In this document: in pieces, positions 39,188 through 47,738 of the stretch
Layout: every line of letters begins with the position of its first letter
Numbering within the stretch: the first letter of the stretch is position 1
Source: Gammaproteobacteria bacterium
Lineage (GTDB): Bacteria > Pseudomonadota > Gammaproteobacteria > Arenicellales > JAANXG01
NCBI GenBank assembly: GCA_024638505.1
Contig: JAHEKE010000001.1
Coordinates: forward strand, 293,718 to 350,713
Length of the DNA stretch: 56,996 nt
Direction of reading: 5' to 3'
Program-made: the position numbers and the translations under genes
Notes under the pieces: generated by a model
The model's database searches: none
What the model saw: only the letters and a program-made list of their open reading frames with translations
What the model was told of the DNA's origin: nothing

Positions 39188-39637
39188 TTGCATATTGCAC
39201 AGCTAAATGTGGCAAAATTGGTTGCGCCTCTGCATGACCCACGCATGCAAGATTTTGTTGACGGCTTGGTGACAATTAACGCGGTTGCTGACGCCAGTCC
39301 AGGGTTTATATGGCGCCTTAAGGATGATAGCGGAGATGCAACCGCAGTACAGGCGTTGGCAGACGAAACCATACTGATCAACATGTCGGTATGGGCCAGC
39401 CCGGACGCACTGAAGGATTTTGTATATGGGTCCGAACATCTGCAGTATCTGCGTAACAAGAAAAAATGGTTCGCCCCTTATGGTGTACCCAACCTAGTGC
39501 TGTGGTGGGTCAAGCGGATGTACATTCCCACTGTCGCTGAAGGAAAGGAGCGACTGCATATTCTTACTAGCAATGAGCCCTGCCCCGAAGCATTTAACTT
39601 AGCAACCGTGTTTATGCCACCGGTCGAAGATGAGTGA
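39188..39637 (+). CDS. DUF3291 family protein
   Basis: 149 residues from a TTG at 39188 (no upstream ATG fits). The segments HIAQLNVAKLVAPLHDPRMQDFVDGL, SPGFIWRLKDD, INMSVWASPDALKDFVYGSEH and NLVLWWV form the ferredoxin-like, ABM-type fold of DUF3291. Related proteins are antibiotic-monooxygenase-like, but function is unknown. It overlaps the next gene by 8 bases. Confidence 0.78.
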   Translation: MHIAQLNVAKLVAPLHDPRMQDFVDGLVTINAVADASPGFIWRLKDDSGDATAVQALADETILINMSVWASPDALKDFVYGSEHLQYLRNKKKWFAPYGVPNLVLWWVKRMYIPTVAEGKERLHILTSNEPCPEAFNLATVFMPPVEDE

Positions 39638-40100
39638 TATTCGGCGGGGAAAGATTGCGGATGCTGCAGCGCTGACGGACATTGCTCTCGCGGCAAAAAG
39701 TCACTGGGGTTACCCTCAGTCCTGGATTGAGGTATGGCGGGAGGACCTCACGGTCACGCCGCAGTATGTTGCTGAAAACCCGGTGTATGTGGCGCAATGC
39801 GGCAACATCATCGCGGGGTTTGTTGCCCTGAATGTGGACGGGCATGAGGCGGCACTTGACCATCTTTGGGTCCTGCCCGAGTACATGGGTCAGGGTTTAG
39901 GCCGAGCCCTGCTGCTGGGTGCACTGAAGTACTGTGCAGCGGTTGGTGTACAGCGGCTAAGTGTGGCAGCGGACCCAAACGCGGTAAAGTTTTATTCTAA
40001 GCTGGGGGCTGTACATCGAGGTCGCATAGATTCAAAACCCGCTCGTCGTACGCTGCCCGTGCTTGATTTTGATCTGGCTGCCTTCAGCCTAGAGGAATAA
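39630..40100 (+). CDS. GNAT-family N-acetyltransferase
   Basis: 156 residues. The acetyl-CoA loop is VLPEYMGQGLGRALLLGAL (motif A, QGLGRAL), and the C-terminal part has VAADPNAVKFYSKLGAVHRGR. It starts inside the last codons of the DUF3291 gene, which suggests coupled translation. The substrate is unknown. Confidence 0.88.
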   Translation: MSDIRRGKIADAAALTDIALAAKSHWGYPQSWIEVWREDLTVTPQYVAENPVYVAQCGNIIAGFVALNVDGHEAALDHLWVLPEYMGQGLGRALLLGALKYCAAVGVQRLSVAADPNAVKFYSKLGAVHRGRIDSKPARRTLPVLDFDLAAFSLEE

Positions 40101-40115
40101 GCGGAGAGTTAAAAC

Positions 40116-40604
40116 ATGTTATTAAAAGGTTCATGCCACTGTCAGTTGGTTAAGTTTTCTGTCGAGTCGCCGCACCCCTATCCGTTTAATTTATGCTATT
40201 GCTCGGTTTGCAGAAAAACTGCCGGTGGCGGCGGCTTCGCCATCAATCTCGGCGCAGAATACGACAGTCTCGATGTGGAGGGAAAAGAGCATATCGCCAT
40301 CTATCGGGCCCGATTCATCGATGACGCGTCAGGGCAGGAGCGGGTAAGTCCGGCGCAAAGAAGTTTTTGCAGGCACTGCGCGAGCGCATTGTGGGTGTGG
40401 GATTCACGCTGGCCTCGCCTGCTTCATCCATTCGCGTCGGCAATTGACTCTAACTTGCCTGTCCCTCCGGAGAGGACGCACTTAATGCTTAGTTCCAAGG
40501 CGGAATGGGTCAGCCCTTGTGTCGAAGAGAATGATCAACAGTTTGAGCAATATCCCGCGGAGTCTATTGCACAGTGGCACGAGCGCCTCGGAGTTGTTGC
40601 ATGA
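40116..40604 (+). CDS. GFA (glutathione-dependent formaldehyde-activating) family protein
   Basis: 162 residues. Zinc-binding cysteines appear in three pairs: GSCHCQL, CYCSVCRKT and FCRHCAS, the pattern of the GFA/CENP-V fold. The family includes S-(hydroxymethyl)glutathione synthase-like proteins, though most members have unproved roles. Its stop overlaps the start of the next gene (ATGA). Confidence 0.85.
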   Translation: MLLKGSCHCQLVKFSVESPHPYPFNLCYCSVCRKTAGGGGFAINLGAEYDSLDVEGKEHIAIYRARFIDDASGQERVSPAQRSFCRHCASALWVWDSRWPRLLHPFASAIDSNLPVPPERTHLMLSSKAEWVSPCVEENDQQFEQYPAESIAQWHERLGVVA

Positions 40605-40864
40605 ATTACCATTTGATTAACATTAAAGAAAAATTCGAGCTGTTTGCCGAGCATTGGGCGCCCAAAGTTGTGGCGCAGGTAAACAATTATCAGTTTAAAC
40701 TGGTGAAATTGCTCGCTGAATTTATATGGAACAGTCATCCAGGTACGGACAAAACATTTATCGTAATCAAAGGCGCGATGAAAATTGGTTTCCGCGATGG
40801 CGAGTTAATGCTCAGCGAAGGTGAGATGTTTGTTGTGCCGGCGGGCGTGCAGCTCGTGATTTAG
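40601..40864 (+). CDS. cupin-domain protein, apparently lacking its C-terminal part
   Basis: 87 residues from the ATG at 40601. It reads as a small single-domain cupin up to the second conserved motif (HPGTDKTFIVIKGAMKIGFRDGELMLSEGEMFVVPAGV). Relatives recalled from other bacteria continue with an EHKP-type motif and about 30 more residues, which are missing: the frame ends in QLVI and a stop. The stop is part of a TAGGAGG that serves as the Shine-Dalgarno of the next gene. The histidine-bearing second motif is therefore absent and metal binding may be lost. Confidence 0.65.
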   Translation: MNYHLINIKEKFELFAEHWAPKVVAQVNNYQFKLVKLLAEFIWNSHPGTDKTFIVIKGAMKIGFRDGELMLSEGEMFVVPAGVQLVI

Positions 40865-40876
40865 GAGGTTACGTCG

Positions 40877-41653
40877 ATGACGCCAACGTTGTTCATCTCC
40901 CACGGTGCACCTGATATCGAGTTCACTCGGCCACCGGTGACAGCGTTTTTAATTAATCTCGCGCGACGCTTTCCCCGACCGAAAACGATTCTGTGCGTGT
41001 CTGCCCACTGGGAGACCGCGCAGCCAGCGCTGAGCGGGGTTGACGCGCCTGAGCTAATATATGATTTTAATGGATTTGCGCGAGAGCTTTACGACCTTGA
41101 GTATAGTGCTCGGGGAAACCCCGAGCTGGCAGAAGAGGTACAGGGTGTGCTGTCGGCGGCGGGCATCGATGCGGTTATTGATGCCGAACGCGGATTAGAC
41201 CATGGCGCCTGGGTGCCACTGCGTTTAATGTATCCGGCAGCGGATATCCCAGTCGTGCAGCTTTCGGTCCAACCCCAGCTTGCGCCAGAACATCATATGC
41301 AAATCGGCCGGCTGCTTCGAAGACTGCGCAAACAGGACGTTCTTATACTGGGTAGCGGAGGCGCCACTCACAATTTAAGGGAATTTGGCAAGTACGGTAT
41401 TGACGCCCCGCCCGTTGACGAAGCGGCAGCATTCGATCAGTGGTTAGAGGATCGAATCACCCGCGGCGATGAGCAGGAGGTGCTGCGATATGCCAAGAGC
41501 GGTCCATATGCCCAGTGGAACCATCCTTCTGCTGAACACTTCCTGCCTTTGTTTGCGCCCCTCGGCGCATCGGCCGGTGACGCAGGAGTGAGGTTGCATC
41601 AGAGCTTTACTTACGGCGTACTGTCAATGAGTGCTTATGGCTGGGGCTGGTAA
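40877..41653 (+). CDS. class III extradiol ring-cleavage dioxygenase, DODA/YgiD type
   Basis: 258 residues. The metal-ligand histidines are in LFISHGAPD, VSAHWETAQ, LGSGGATHNLREF and HPSAEHFLPLF, all at expected places. DODA-type enzymes open catechol rings such as L-DOPA with non-haem iron or zinc. An AGGAGG overlapping the preceding cupin stop is its ribosome site, so it is likely coupled to it. Substrate unknown; a catecholic or aromatic compound is expected. Confidence 0.88.
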   Translation: MTPTLFISHGAPDIEFTRPPVTAFLINLARRFPRPKTILCVSAHWETAQPALSGVDAPELIYDFNGFARELYDLEYSARGNPELAEEVQGVLSAAGIDAVIDAERGLDHGAWVPLRLMYPAADIPVVQLSVQPQLAPEHHMQIGRLLRRLRKQDVLILGSGGATHNLREFGKYGIDAPPVDEAAAFDQWLEDRITRGDEQEVLRYAKSGPYAQWNHPSAEHFLPLFAPLGASAGDAGVRLHQSFTYGVLSMSAYGWGW

Positions 41654-41690
41654 TCATGTTTTTAGATAAAGCGCATCTGGCGAAAATGTT

Positions 41691-43268
41691 TCAATCATTT
41701 GCTGACCACCGCGGTGTATTCGGCTGCATGTTTTCTCTGGGCAGGCGCACCGGTAACGACGCCCGGATTTTTGCATCCATATCCGCGCCGATATGAGCAG
41801 GAAAGTGTGAGGTCATGATTTCCCTCAATTTTACTGCAGCGCGCTCAAGGGCAATTTTTGACCCTAGTTCGGCCCATTCTTTGGGGCTGTTACGGTCACC
41901 GATGTCAGGATAAACATAATCCTTCTGCATCAGCTGCATGGTCTGCTCGTGCCCCAGGAAGTGATTTGGACCGCCCACACACACTTCTCTTATTGCCTCA
42001 ATCGATAAAGATTCGTCGTTTATTTCGATCCCCCGCACGGTGCGGTTGATGGCCCCCAGCATGTCGTTATCGATGATGTAACTCTCCAGACAGCAGCCCA
42101 GCAAACTGGCGTGCATCCCTGCCGATTCATAGATCAGGTTGGCACCGGAGTGCCCGGCTAAAACATTTGTGTAGGCTTTTTCATATCCAGCTTGTATATC
42201 TGGTAATTTGGAGTCCGCCATTCCCGCTGCGATGCCGGTAGGTAGATCATAAAATCTTCCCATTTGGCCACAGGCAGCCATGAGCACCGCCTGCTCCCCG
42301 CTGCCTCCGCTCATGGCACCGGTACGAAGATCAGATACAAAAGGCCAAGTGCCAAATATGGCCGGATGTTTGGGAGCCAACAGGTTGACATAAACCAAGC
42401 CGGCCAGTACCTCCGCTACTTCCTGCACAACCGCTCCCGCCAGCGAAGCCGGGCTGGTGGCACCGGCCTGTCCGGCCGCCAGCAGCAGAATTGGCATGCC
42501 CGCCCGCACCCCTGCCTCCATGGTCGCACAGGCATCTTCTGCAAAGCGCATCGGAGGCACAACGAAGCAGGATGACATACTGACGAATGGGCGTGCGCGC
42601 CACTTCGCCTCACCGCCGGCAATCAGGTGCAGCATCTGCATAGAATCTATCAGGTGCTCGGGTAAGACGAAGCTCGTGCCCACGTGTTTGGTGGTTCCGC
42701 TGATGCAGGCGTAGCAGGTGTTGATGTCCATTTCTCTGGGATCAGTCACGTCCCGAGCGACGATCGAGCGCTGGTAAAAATGGATGTGATCCAGGGAATC
42801 GACCAGACGGGCAATATCGTATAGATCAGCCAGAGTGGATTCTTTGTATTCTCGGGTCACGCAGTCGACGATATGCACCGCCGCGCCAGCGGTACCGAAG
42901 TAGACCCTGTTCCCGCTGAGTTCCATATCATGCCGCGGATCCTGCGCGTGCAGCACGATATCCCGTGCTGCATTGGCTATGGTATCTTCCACTAACGCCC
43001 GGGGAAACAGTAAACGGCCATGTCGGTCGAGCCTGCCTCCCGCCTGAGTGATCAGTTGGATGCAGCTGGGGATAGCCTGGCTGAGCCCAATGTTTTCCAG
43101 GACATCCAGTACCGCTGTGTGTATGCGTAAAACCTCTGCATCGGTCAGAGGTTTGTAACGACCCCCCGCCATACCAGGCTTTACCGGTCGCTCTTGCGCC
43201 GGCAGCGGGGCCGCCCGCAGCGCACGGCGCGCCGCCCGCCCCCCTCTGCGGCCTTTAGTTTCAACCAT
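41691..43268 (-). CDS. trimethylamine methyltransferase (MttB)-like protein, non-pyrrolysine
   Basis: 525 residues. The basic start is followed by the MttB-family core: YKPLTDAEVLRIHTAVLDVLENIGL, VYFGTAGAAVHIVDCVTREYKESTLADLYDIARLVD, GEAKWRARPFVSM, AGQAGATSPASLAGAVVQ and EHEQTMQLM-type ending. The frame has no internal UAG, so it is not the pyrrolysine enzyme; known non-pyrrolysine relatives (MtgB, MtpB, MtcB) demethylate quaternary amines and pass the methyl to a corrinoid protein. No corrinoid protein or second methyltransferase is in the window. Convergent with the dioxygenase. Confidence 0.85.
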   Translation of the reverse strand: MVETKGRRGGRAARRALRAAPLPAQERPVKPGMAGGRYKPLTDAEVLRIHTAVLDVLENIGLSQAIPSCIQLITQAGGRLDRHGRLLFPRALVEDTIANAARDIVLHAQDPRHDMELSGNRVYFGTAGAAVHIVDCVTREYKESTLADLYDIARLVDSLDHIHFYQRSIVARDVTDPREMDINTCYACISGTTKHVGTSFVLPEHLIDSMQMLHLIAGGEAKWRARPFVSMSSCFVVPPMRFAEDACATMEAGVRAGMPILLLAAGQAGATSPASLAGAVVQEVAEVLAGLVYVNLLAPKHPAIFGTWPFVSDLRTGAMSGGSGEQAVLMAACGQMGRFYDLPTGIAAGMADSKLPDIQAGYEKAYTNVLAGHSGANLIYESAGMHASLLGCCLESYIIDNDMLGAINRTVRGIEINDESLSIEAIREVCVGGPNHFLGHEQTMQLMQKDYVYPDIGDRNSPKEWAELGSKIALERAAVKLREIMTSHFPAHIGADMDAKIRASLPVRLPRENMQPNTPRWSAND

Positions 43269-43442
43269 GTAGAATCTCTCTTTGCAAGATAAGCATTGCC
43301 CTGCCCAGGAAAACGTACTATTAAACGACAGGCAGAAATCTCAGCGGCGGCATTCTCTGATGTCTATGTCACACGGTCAATAGCTCTCGCCGCCCACATG
43401 CCTAAGCAATCGGTGCGGATGCCGTCAATATGTGGTGTACTA

Positions 43443-43952
43443 ATGCGCATGCACAGCGGCACATCCATCATCCGCGCAGGGCCCGGCGATATGGGTGCGG
43501 TTAGAGAGCTGTTCCTGGAGTATGAAGCATTTTTGAATGTAGATCTCTGCTTTCAGGATTTTGCCGAAGAATTGGCTGGGCTGCCCGGGAAATACGCGCC
43601 CCCTCGCGGGGCCCTGTTCATCGCCCTCGTGGGGGGACGGGTGGCGGGATGTGTTGCGCTCAGGCCCCATGCGGACAAAATCTGTGAAATGAAAAGACTA
43701 TTTGTTCGACCTGACTACCGAGGATTAAGCCTTGGCCGGGAGCTGGCCTGCACGGTAATAGAGGAATCGATAGATATCGGCTACCAGCGGATGTGGCTCG
43801 ATACGCTTGATTTCCTAAAGCCAGCTATTCATATCTACACTAGCCTGGGCTTCCATGAGATCGAGTCGTACTACAACAATCCTCTTAAGGGCGTGATGTA
43901 CTGGGAGCTGGATCTCAAATCCAGGGGTAAAAGCATCGGCTCATCGCAGTAA
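43443..43952 (+). CDS. GNAT-family N-acetyltransferase
   Basis: About 169 residues from the ATG at 43443 (43449 is also possible); the frame is open further upstream to 43296, but that part has no family features. The acetyl-CoA motif is FVRPDYRGLSLGRELACTVIEES, followed by GYQRMWLDTLDFLKPAIHIYTSLGFHEIE. It is the classic single-domain GNAT. It is divergent from the MttB-like gene. Substrate unknown. Confidence 0.82.
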   Translation: MRMHSGTSIIRAGPGDMGAVRELFLEYEAFLNVDLCFQDFAEELAGLPGKYAPPRGALFIALVGGRVAGCVALRPHADKICEMKRLFVRPDYRGLSLGRELACTVIEESIDIGYQRMWLDTLDFLKPAIHIYTSLGFHEIESYYNNPLKGVMYWELDLKSRGKSIGSSQ

Positions 43953-44009
43953 TGCCCGTTATCGAGGAGATGCAGAATGCAAACAAACGGTGCCTGGGAT
44001 CTTTAACTA

Positions 44010-45983
44010 CTAAATGACGCGCTCGTTGCCGCCATCAATAGGAACTTGTGCCCCCGTTGTTTTAGCGAATAAGGGGCCCGCCATCTCGCAGGCTAATTCG
44101 GCCACGTGACGAGAGGTCACCTCGGTTCGAAGCAGGTTGTTTGTTTTGTATGCGTCTACGCTGAGTCCATAGTGTTTAGCGCGGCTTTGCAGAATCTCGT
44201 CGGACCATATTCCGGTATCAAACACGGCGTTAGGATGAACTGTGTTCACCCTGATTCCGTGCTGGCTGAGCTCAAGCGCGGCAATTCGTGCGAGCTGGTT
44301 CAGGCCGGCCTTTGCTACAGAATATGCTGATGCGCCGGGGCCGGGGGCCGGTACGTTCTTCGAGCCAATAATGACCACAGCTGGATCTATCCCCTGCTGT
44401 AAAAAAGGTATGCAGGTCTGCAAAAGACGCTGATGGCTCGACAGGTTGAGCTCCAGGCTCGTTGCCCAGGCGGACTCCTCCATGTCCGCGATTGTCTGAC
44501 TGGCTGGAAATGTGCCGGCGTTACTGATCACGATATCCAGTCCGCCATAGGTCATCACACCCTGGCGCACCCTGTTAGCCATAGCCTGGGCGTCAGTAAC
44601 ATCACAAACGGCGGCGTGTATCTCACTGCGGTTGAGTATCTTGCCGAGGTCGGGATTTATATCGAGGGCGATGACCGCGGCGCCGCGCCGCAGCAGGGAC
44701 TCGACGCAGGCTTTGCCGATCCCGCTGGCCGCACCCGTGACCAAAGCCACCCTGCCTTGGAACACGGGCATTGTCCCTTGCTTTTTCAGTTTGGCCTGCT
44801 CCAATTCCCAATACTCGACCGCGAAAATATCGTCCTCTGGCAGGGCTGACCAGCCACCCAGCGATTCAGCCCATTGGATGCTGCGAATCGTATGGCGAGC
44901 TATATCAGCGACAATGCGGGCGTCTTTTACCGATACGCCGAACGCGAGGATTCCCTGGTTTTTCCATACCGCCCACCGCGGGGCAGGATCGAGGCAAGTG
45001 GCGCCGCTGATCGCGTTCCGGTCAAAATAGTTGCGGTAATTTTGCATATAGCTCTGCACCGCCTGGGCAGCATCGTCCTCGATCACCAGGGGCACTCTCT
45101 TCGTTCGAATAACATGGTCTGGGGTAAGGGGTCCGCGCGTGGCGAGGTCATCGACATTGTCCAGTCGGCTGAAACCAACTGCGTAGTCGTCATTATTAAA
45201 CAGGCTGAGCATGGGTCGTCCTGCCGCGTTAGACACGGCTTTACGCAGCTGGCAAAGCGTATAGCAGTCTGCTTCCACCGGGCTGACCGCCTGAGCCATG
45301 TCCCAGCTACCGTATTGGCGCAGGTATTGCTCAGCGTCGTTGACCAGGTGAATCATTCTCTCGTAACTTTCTCTGGCATGGTCGGCAAAGGAAAACGCGC
45401 CATGGTTCATTAATATCATCCCGTCGAGTTTTGCCCAGTCTATATCGCGCGTCAGCTGTGCGACCTTTTTAGCCAGCATAAAGCCGGGCATTACGTAGGG
45501 CACGATTAACACTCGATCTGCATAAAGTTCGCGCACGCGCTGTTCGCCATCGACCGTGTTGGTTAGTGTAACGACCGCATCGGCGTGTGTGTGGTCCACA
45601 TATTTGAACGGTATAATGGCGTGTAAAATTGCCTCAACCGATGGGTTGGGGGCCTCCGGATCAAGCATCGCTGCGCGCTGGTGTTTGACCATATCCTGGT
45701 CTGATAGATGCTCTAGCTCGGCCATGCGTCGTAAAACATCCAACCTCACCGGGGCAAACCCCGCACTTTCAATGGTGGCGAGATCCCATCCGCTCCCCTT
45801 GACATACAGTATCTCCTGTTCTTCACCAAAAAGGTTGAGAGCTGAAGCCTTGACTGAAGTGTTGCCTCCGCCATGCAGCACCAGATCTTCATCTTTGCCG
45901 ATCAGGCGTGAAGTGTAAGCACGCATCTGTACAGCATCGTTGCTAAATCGTGCAGCGTCGTGTTCATTCCATCTGCTTTTCAT
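44010..45983 (-). CDS. bifunctional class II aldolase / short-chain dehydrogenase
   Basis: 657 residues with two domains. The N-terminal class II aldolase half (about 1-390) has LHGGGNTSVKA and the zinc-binding VDHTHADAVV. The C-terminal short-chain dehydrogenase (about 400-657) has ALVTGAASGIGKACVESLLRRGA and the catalytic YSVAKAGLNQLARIAALEL, ending with VPIDGGNERVI. Fusions of this kind act on rhamnulose- or similar sugar derivatives (RhaD/RhaE-like), one half splitting or the other oxidising the product. Which sugar is used here is unknown. It is a single gene, no kinase nearby. Confidence 0.88.
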   Translation of the reverse strand: MKSRWNEHDAARFSNDAVQMRAYTSRLIGKDEDLVLHGGGNTSVKASALNLFGEEQEILYVKGSGWDLATIESAGFAPVRLDVLRRMAELEHLSDQDMVKHQRAAMLDPEAPNPSVEAILHAIIPFKYVDHTHADAVVTLTNTVDGEQRVRELYADRVLIVPYVMPGFMLAKKVAQLTRDIDWAKLDGMILMNHGAFSFADHARESYERMIHLVNDAEQYLRQYGSWDMAQAVSPVEADCYTLCQLRKAVSNAAGRPMLSLFNNDDYAVGFSRLDNVDDLATRGPLTPDHVIRTKRVPLVIEDDAAQAVQSYMQNYRNYFDRNAISGATCLDPAPRWAVWKNQGILAFGVSVKDARIVADIARHTIRSIQWAESLGGWSALPEDDIFAVEYWELEQAKLKKQGTMPVFQGRVALVTGAASGIGKACVESLLRRGAAVIALDINPDLGKILNRSEIHAAVCDVTDAQAMANRVRQGVMTYGGLDIVISNAGTFPASQTIADMEESAWATSLELNLSSHQRLLQTCIPFLQQGIDPAVVIIGSKNVPAPGPGASAYSVAKAGLNQLARIAALELSQHGIRVNTVHPNAVFDTGIWSDEILQSRAKHYGLSVDAYKTNNLLRTEVTSRHVAELACEMAGPLFAKTTGAQVPIDGGNERVI

Positions 45984-45996
45984 AATGGTGTATTAC

Positions 45997-46707
45997 TTAG
46001 TGGGATTGCGCCGCGGATTCTGTCACAGTCAAATCCGGCCCGGATCCCGCAGCAAGATATTCTGTGACAACACCGGGTTTCTTTCTATTGAGCAGGCGCC
46101 ACAGATTCTCAGAATCTTCACTGAAGATATATTCAGGCTGTGCTGGAATCACCTGCCAGTCATCTAAAGAAACTTCGAACTCAAGCTGACCGGGCCCCCA
46201 GCCCGCGTAGCCAAAAAAAACCCGAAGCGTGCTTTGGTCTCTATTTTGCAGAAAATCTTTGAGGATCTCATAGTCGGATCCCCAGTAAACGCCACTTATC
46301 ACTCGCTGTCCGGCGGATTTTTCCGAGTCAGAATACACGTACATGATTTGCGCGGGCTGAACCGGTCCGCCAAAATACAAGGCGTGCGCTAGTCCCTGTA
46401 TGTCGAGTTCGGGCAAGGCCTCGGTTACGGTTATTTCTGTTTTTTTATTAATGATAAATCCGAGTGCGCCCTGCGCAGAATGCTCTACCAGAAGAACTAC
46501 GGATTGTTGAAATCTAGGATCTCTCATCTCCGGGGCGGCAACCAGAAACATTCCGGGGGCCGGCACAAATTCCATTGCATCCACGGCCTTACTACTGTCG
46601 GGCGCCCCCGTCATAGGCAGAAGAGCAAGTATAACGAGAGCTAGCATCGAGGCAGTTTGATGATTACAGCAGGTTAAACTCAGATAGAATCTAGGGTGCG
46701 GGGTCAT
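45997..46707 (-). CDS. YqgE/AlgH family protein with N-terminal hydrophobic segment
   Basis: 236 residues, longer than the usual 185-190. The conserved core is PGMFLVAAPEMRDPRFQQSVVLLVEHSAQGALGFIINK, LYFGGPVQP, FFGYAGWGPGQLEFEV and W near WQVIP. The extra N-terminus holds a hydrophobic stretch (SMLALVILALLPMTGA) that looks like a signal peptide. An internal ATG at 46575 would give a standard cytoplasmic protein of 192 residues, so the extension is not certain. Function of the family is unclear. Confidence 0.78.
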   Translation of the reverse strand: MTPHPRFYLSLTCCNHQTASMLALVILALLPMTGAPDSSKAVDAMEFVPAPGMFLVAAPEMRDPRFQQSVVLLVEHSAQGALGFIINKKTEITVTEALPELDIQGLAHALYFGGPVQPAQIMYVYSDSEKSAGQRVISGVYWGSDYEILKDFLQNRDQSTLRVFFGYAGWGPGQLEFEVSLDDWQVIPAQPEYIFSEDSENLWRLLNRKKPGVVTEYLAAGSGPDLTVTESAAQSH

Positions 46708-46784
46708 TTTAAGCAGGTTGGCCGTAAAAAAGTACCATAGATTGTAAGCTCACCGCGCAACAGCCAAAACCATTCCGACAATTA

Positions 46785-47732
46785 ATGCAAAAGTTATCAG
46801 TCTACGTCATTCTAGCAGGGATACTGCTGGTGTTAGCCAGCGGTATTCATGTGGCCTATACGCTGCAAAGAATGGCTTCGTTGGAACCATCCGTCCAGTT
46901 TGATTTGTTACCGGATTACCAGGTCAAGACCCAGCTGCTCGCGCAACCGCAAAACGAAATCATGCCTTCGATATATTTTGAGGTTGCCGAAGCTGATTTA
47001 TGGTCTGAGGAATTGCGCTACGCTTACGCCTTTACCTCCGGAGACCAGTCATTGGCTAAAGGTTCTGGCGGCATCGGTCAGAATGAAGGGGGGAAAAACA
47101 CGAAGGTCAGAAAACGGGGCCAGATCCTGCAAATTGAACGGTATCTCCCGACCCTAGGACCAAGGGGAAGCGATCGGGCAGTCTTGGTCGACATCGAGCT
47201 CGATCAGCCCAGCAACGGTGCCGAGGTGTTGCTTGCACAGGCAAGATTTTATTTGGATCCGCCCCAATTCAGGCTGTCTTTCTTAAGTCTTGTCCTGATG
47301 TGGACGCTGGGAATCCTGCTGGTACTGGTCGGTGCCCTGCGATGGGCTAACAGTGTAAAAAATGCGCCATCGCTTATCGCGTCTGGGGTAGATAGTGAGA
47401 GGGTTAGGCTATGGCGTATGTTTTGTCATTTGAGCGCACTGCTGGGCTATATTTTCCCTTTCGGCCACGTGCTTGGTCCGCTGGTTGTTTGGATGCTTCG
47501 GCGTGACCAGATCCCAGGTGTGGAAAAAGCGGGTCGAGAGTCACTCAATTTTCAACTAACAGTAACTGTCATGGGATTAATAGGGGTCATGCTCAGCGTA
47601 GTCTTCGTCGGTCTTGTTTTATTGTTTCTGCTTGTCGTTTTCCATTTTTGCATGACCCTCTATGCTTCCGTTCGCACACAAAAAGGAAAAGAATTTACAT
47701 ATCCACTGACTATACGCATCATTAACAGTTGA
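46785..47732 (+). CDS. membrane protein with C-terminal DUF4870-like domain
   Basis: 315 residues. An N-terminal membrane helix (VYVILAGILLVLASGIHVAY) is followed by an extracytoplasmic region of about 140 residues with a beta-rich look (IYFEVAEADLWSEELRYAYAF), a second helix (LSLVLMWTLGILLVLVGAL), and a C-terminal domain WRMFCHLSALLGYIFPFGHVLGPLVVW followed by GRESLNFQLTVTVMG, which matches DUF4870. Combination of the two parts is unusual; the role is unknown. It is convergent with hemL. Confidence 0.7.
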   Translation: MQKLSVYVILAGILLVLASGIHVAYTLQRMASLEPSVQFDLLPDYQVKTQLLAQPQNEIMPSIYFEVAEADLWSEELRYAYAFTSGDQSLAKGSGGIGQNEGGKNTKVRKRGQILQIERYLPTLGPRGSDRAVLVDIELDQPSNGAEVLLAQARFYLDPPQFRLSFLSLVLMWTLGILLVLVGALRWANSVKNAPSLIASGVDSERVRLWRMFCHLSALLGYIFPFGHVLGPLVVWMLRRDQIPGVEKAGRESLNFQLTVTVMGLIGVMLSVVFVGLVLLFLLVVFHFCMTLYASVRTQKGKEFTYPLTIRIINS

Positions 47733-47738
47733 TACGTA

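Noticed and set aside
41656-41796. Short plus-strand frame starting ATGTTTTTAGATAAAG after the dioxygenase
   Set aside because: It overlaps the end of the MttB-like gene antisense, is 46 codons long and shows no recognised motif. It might be a gene remnant, but support is too weak.
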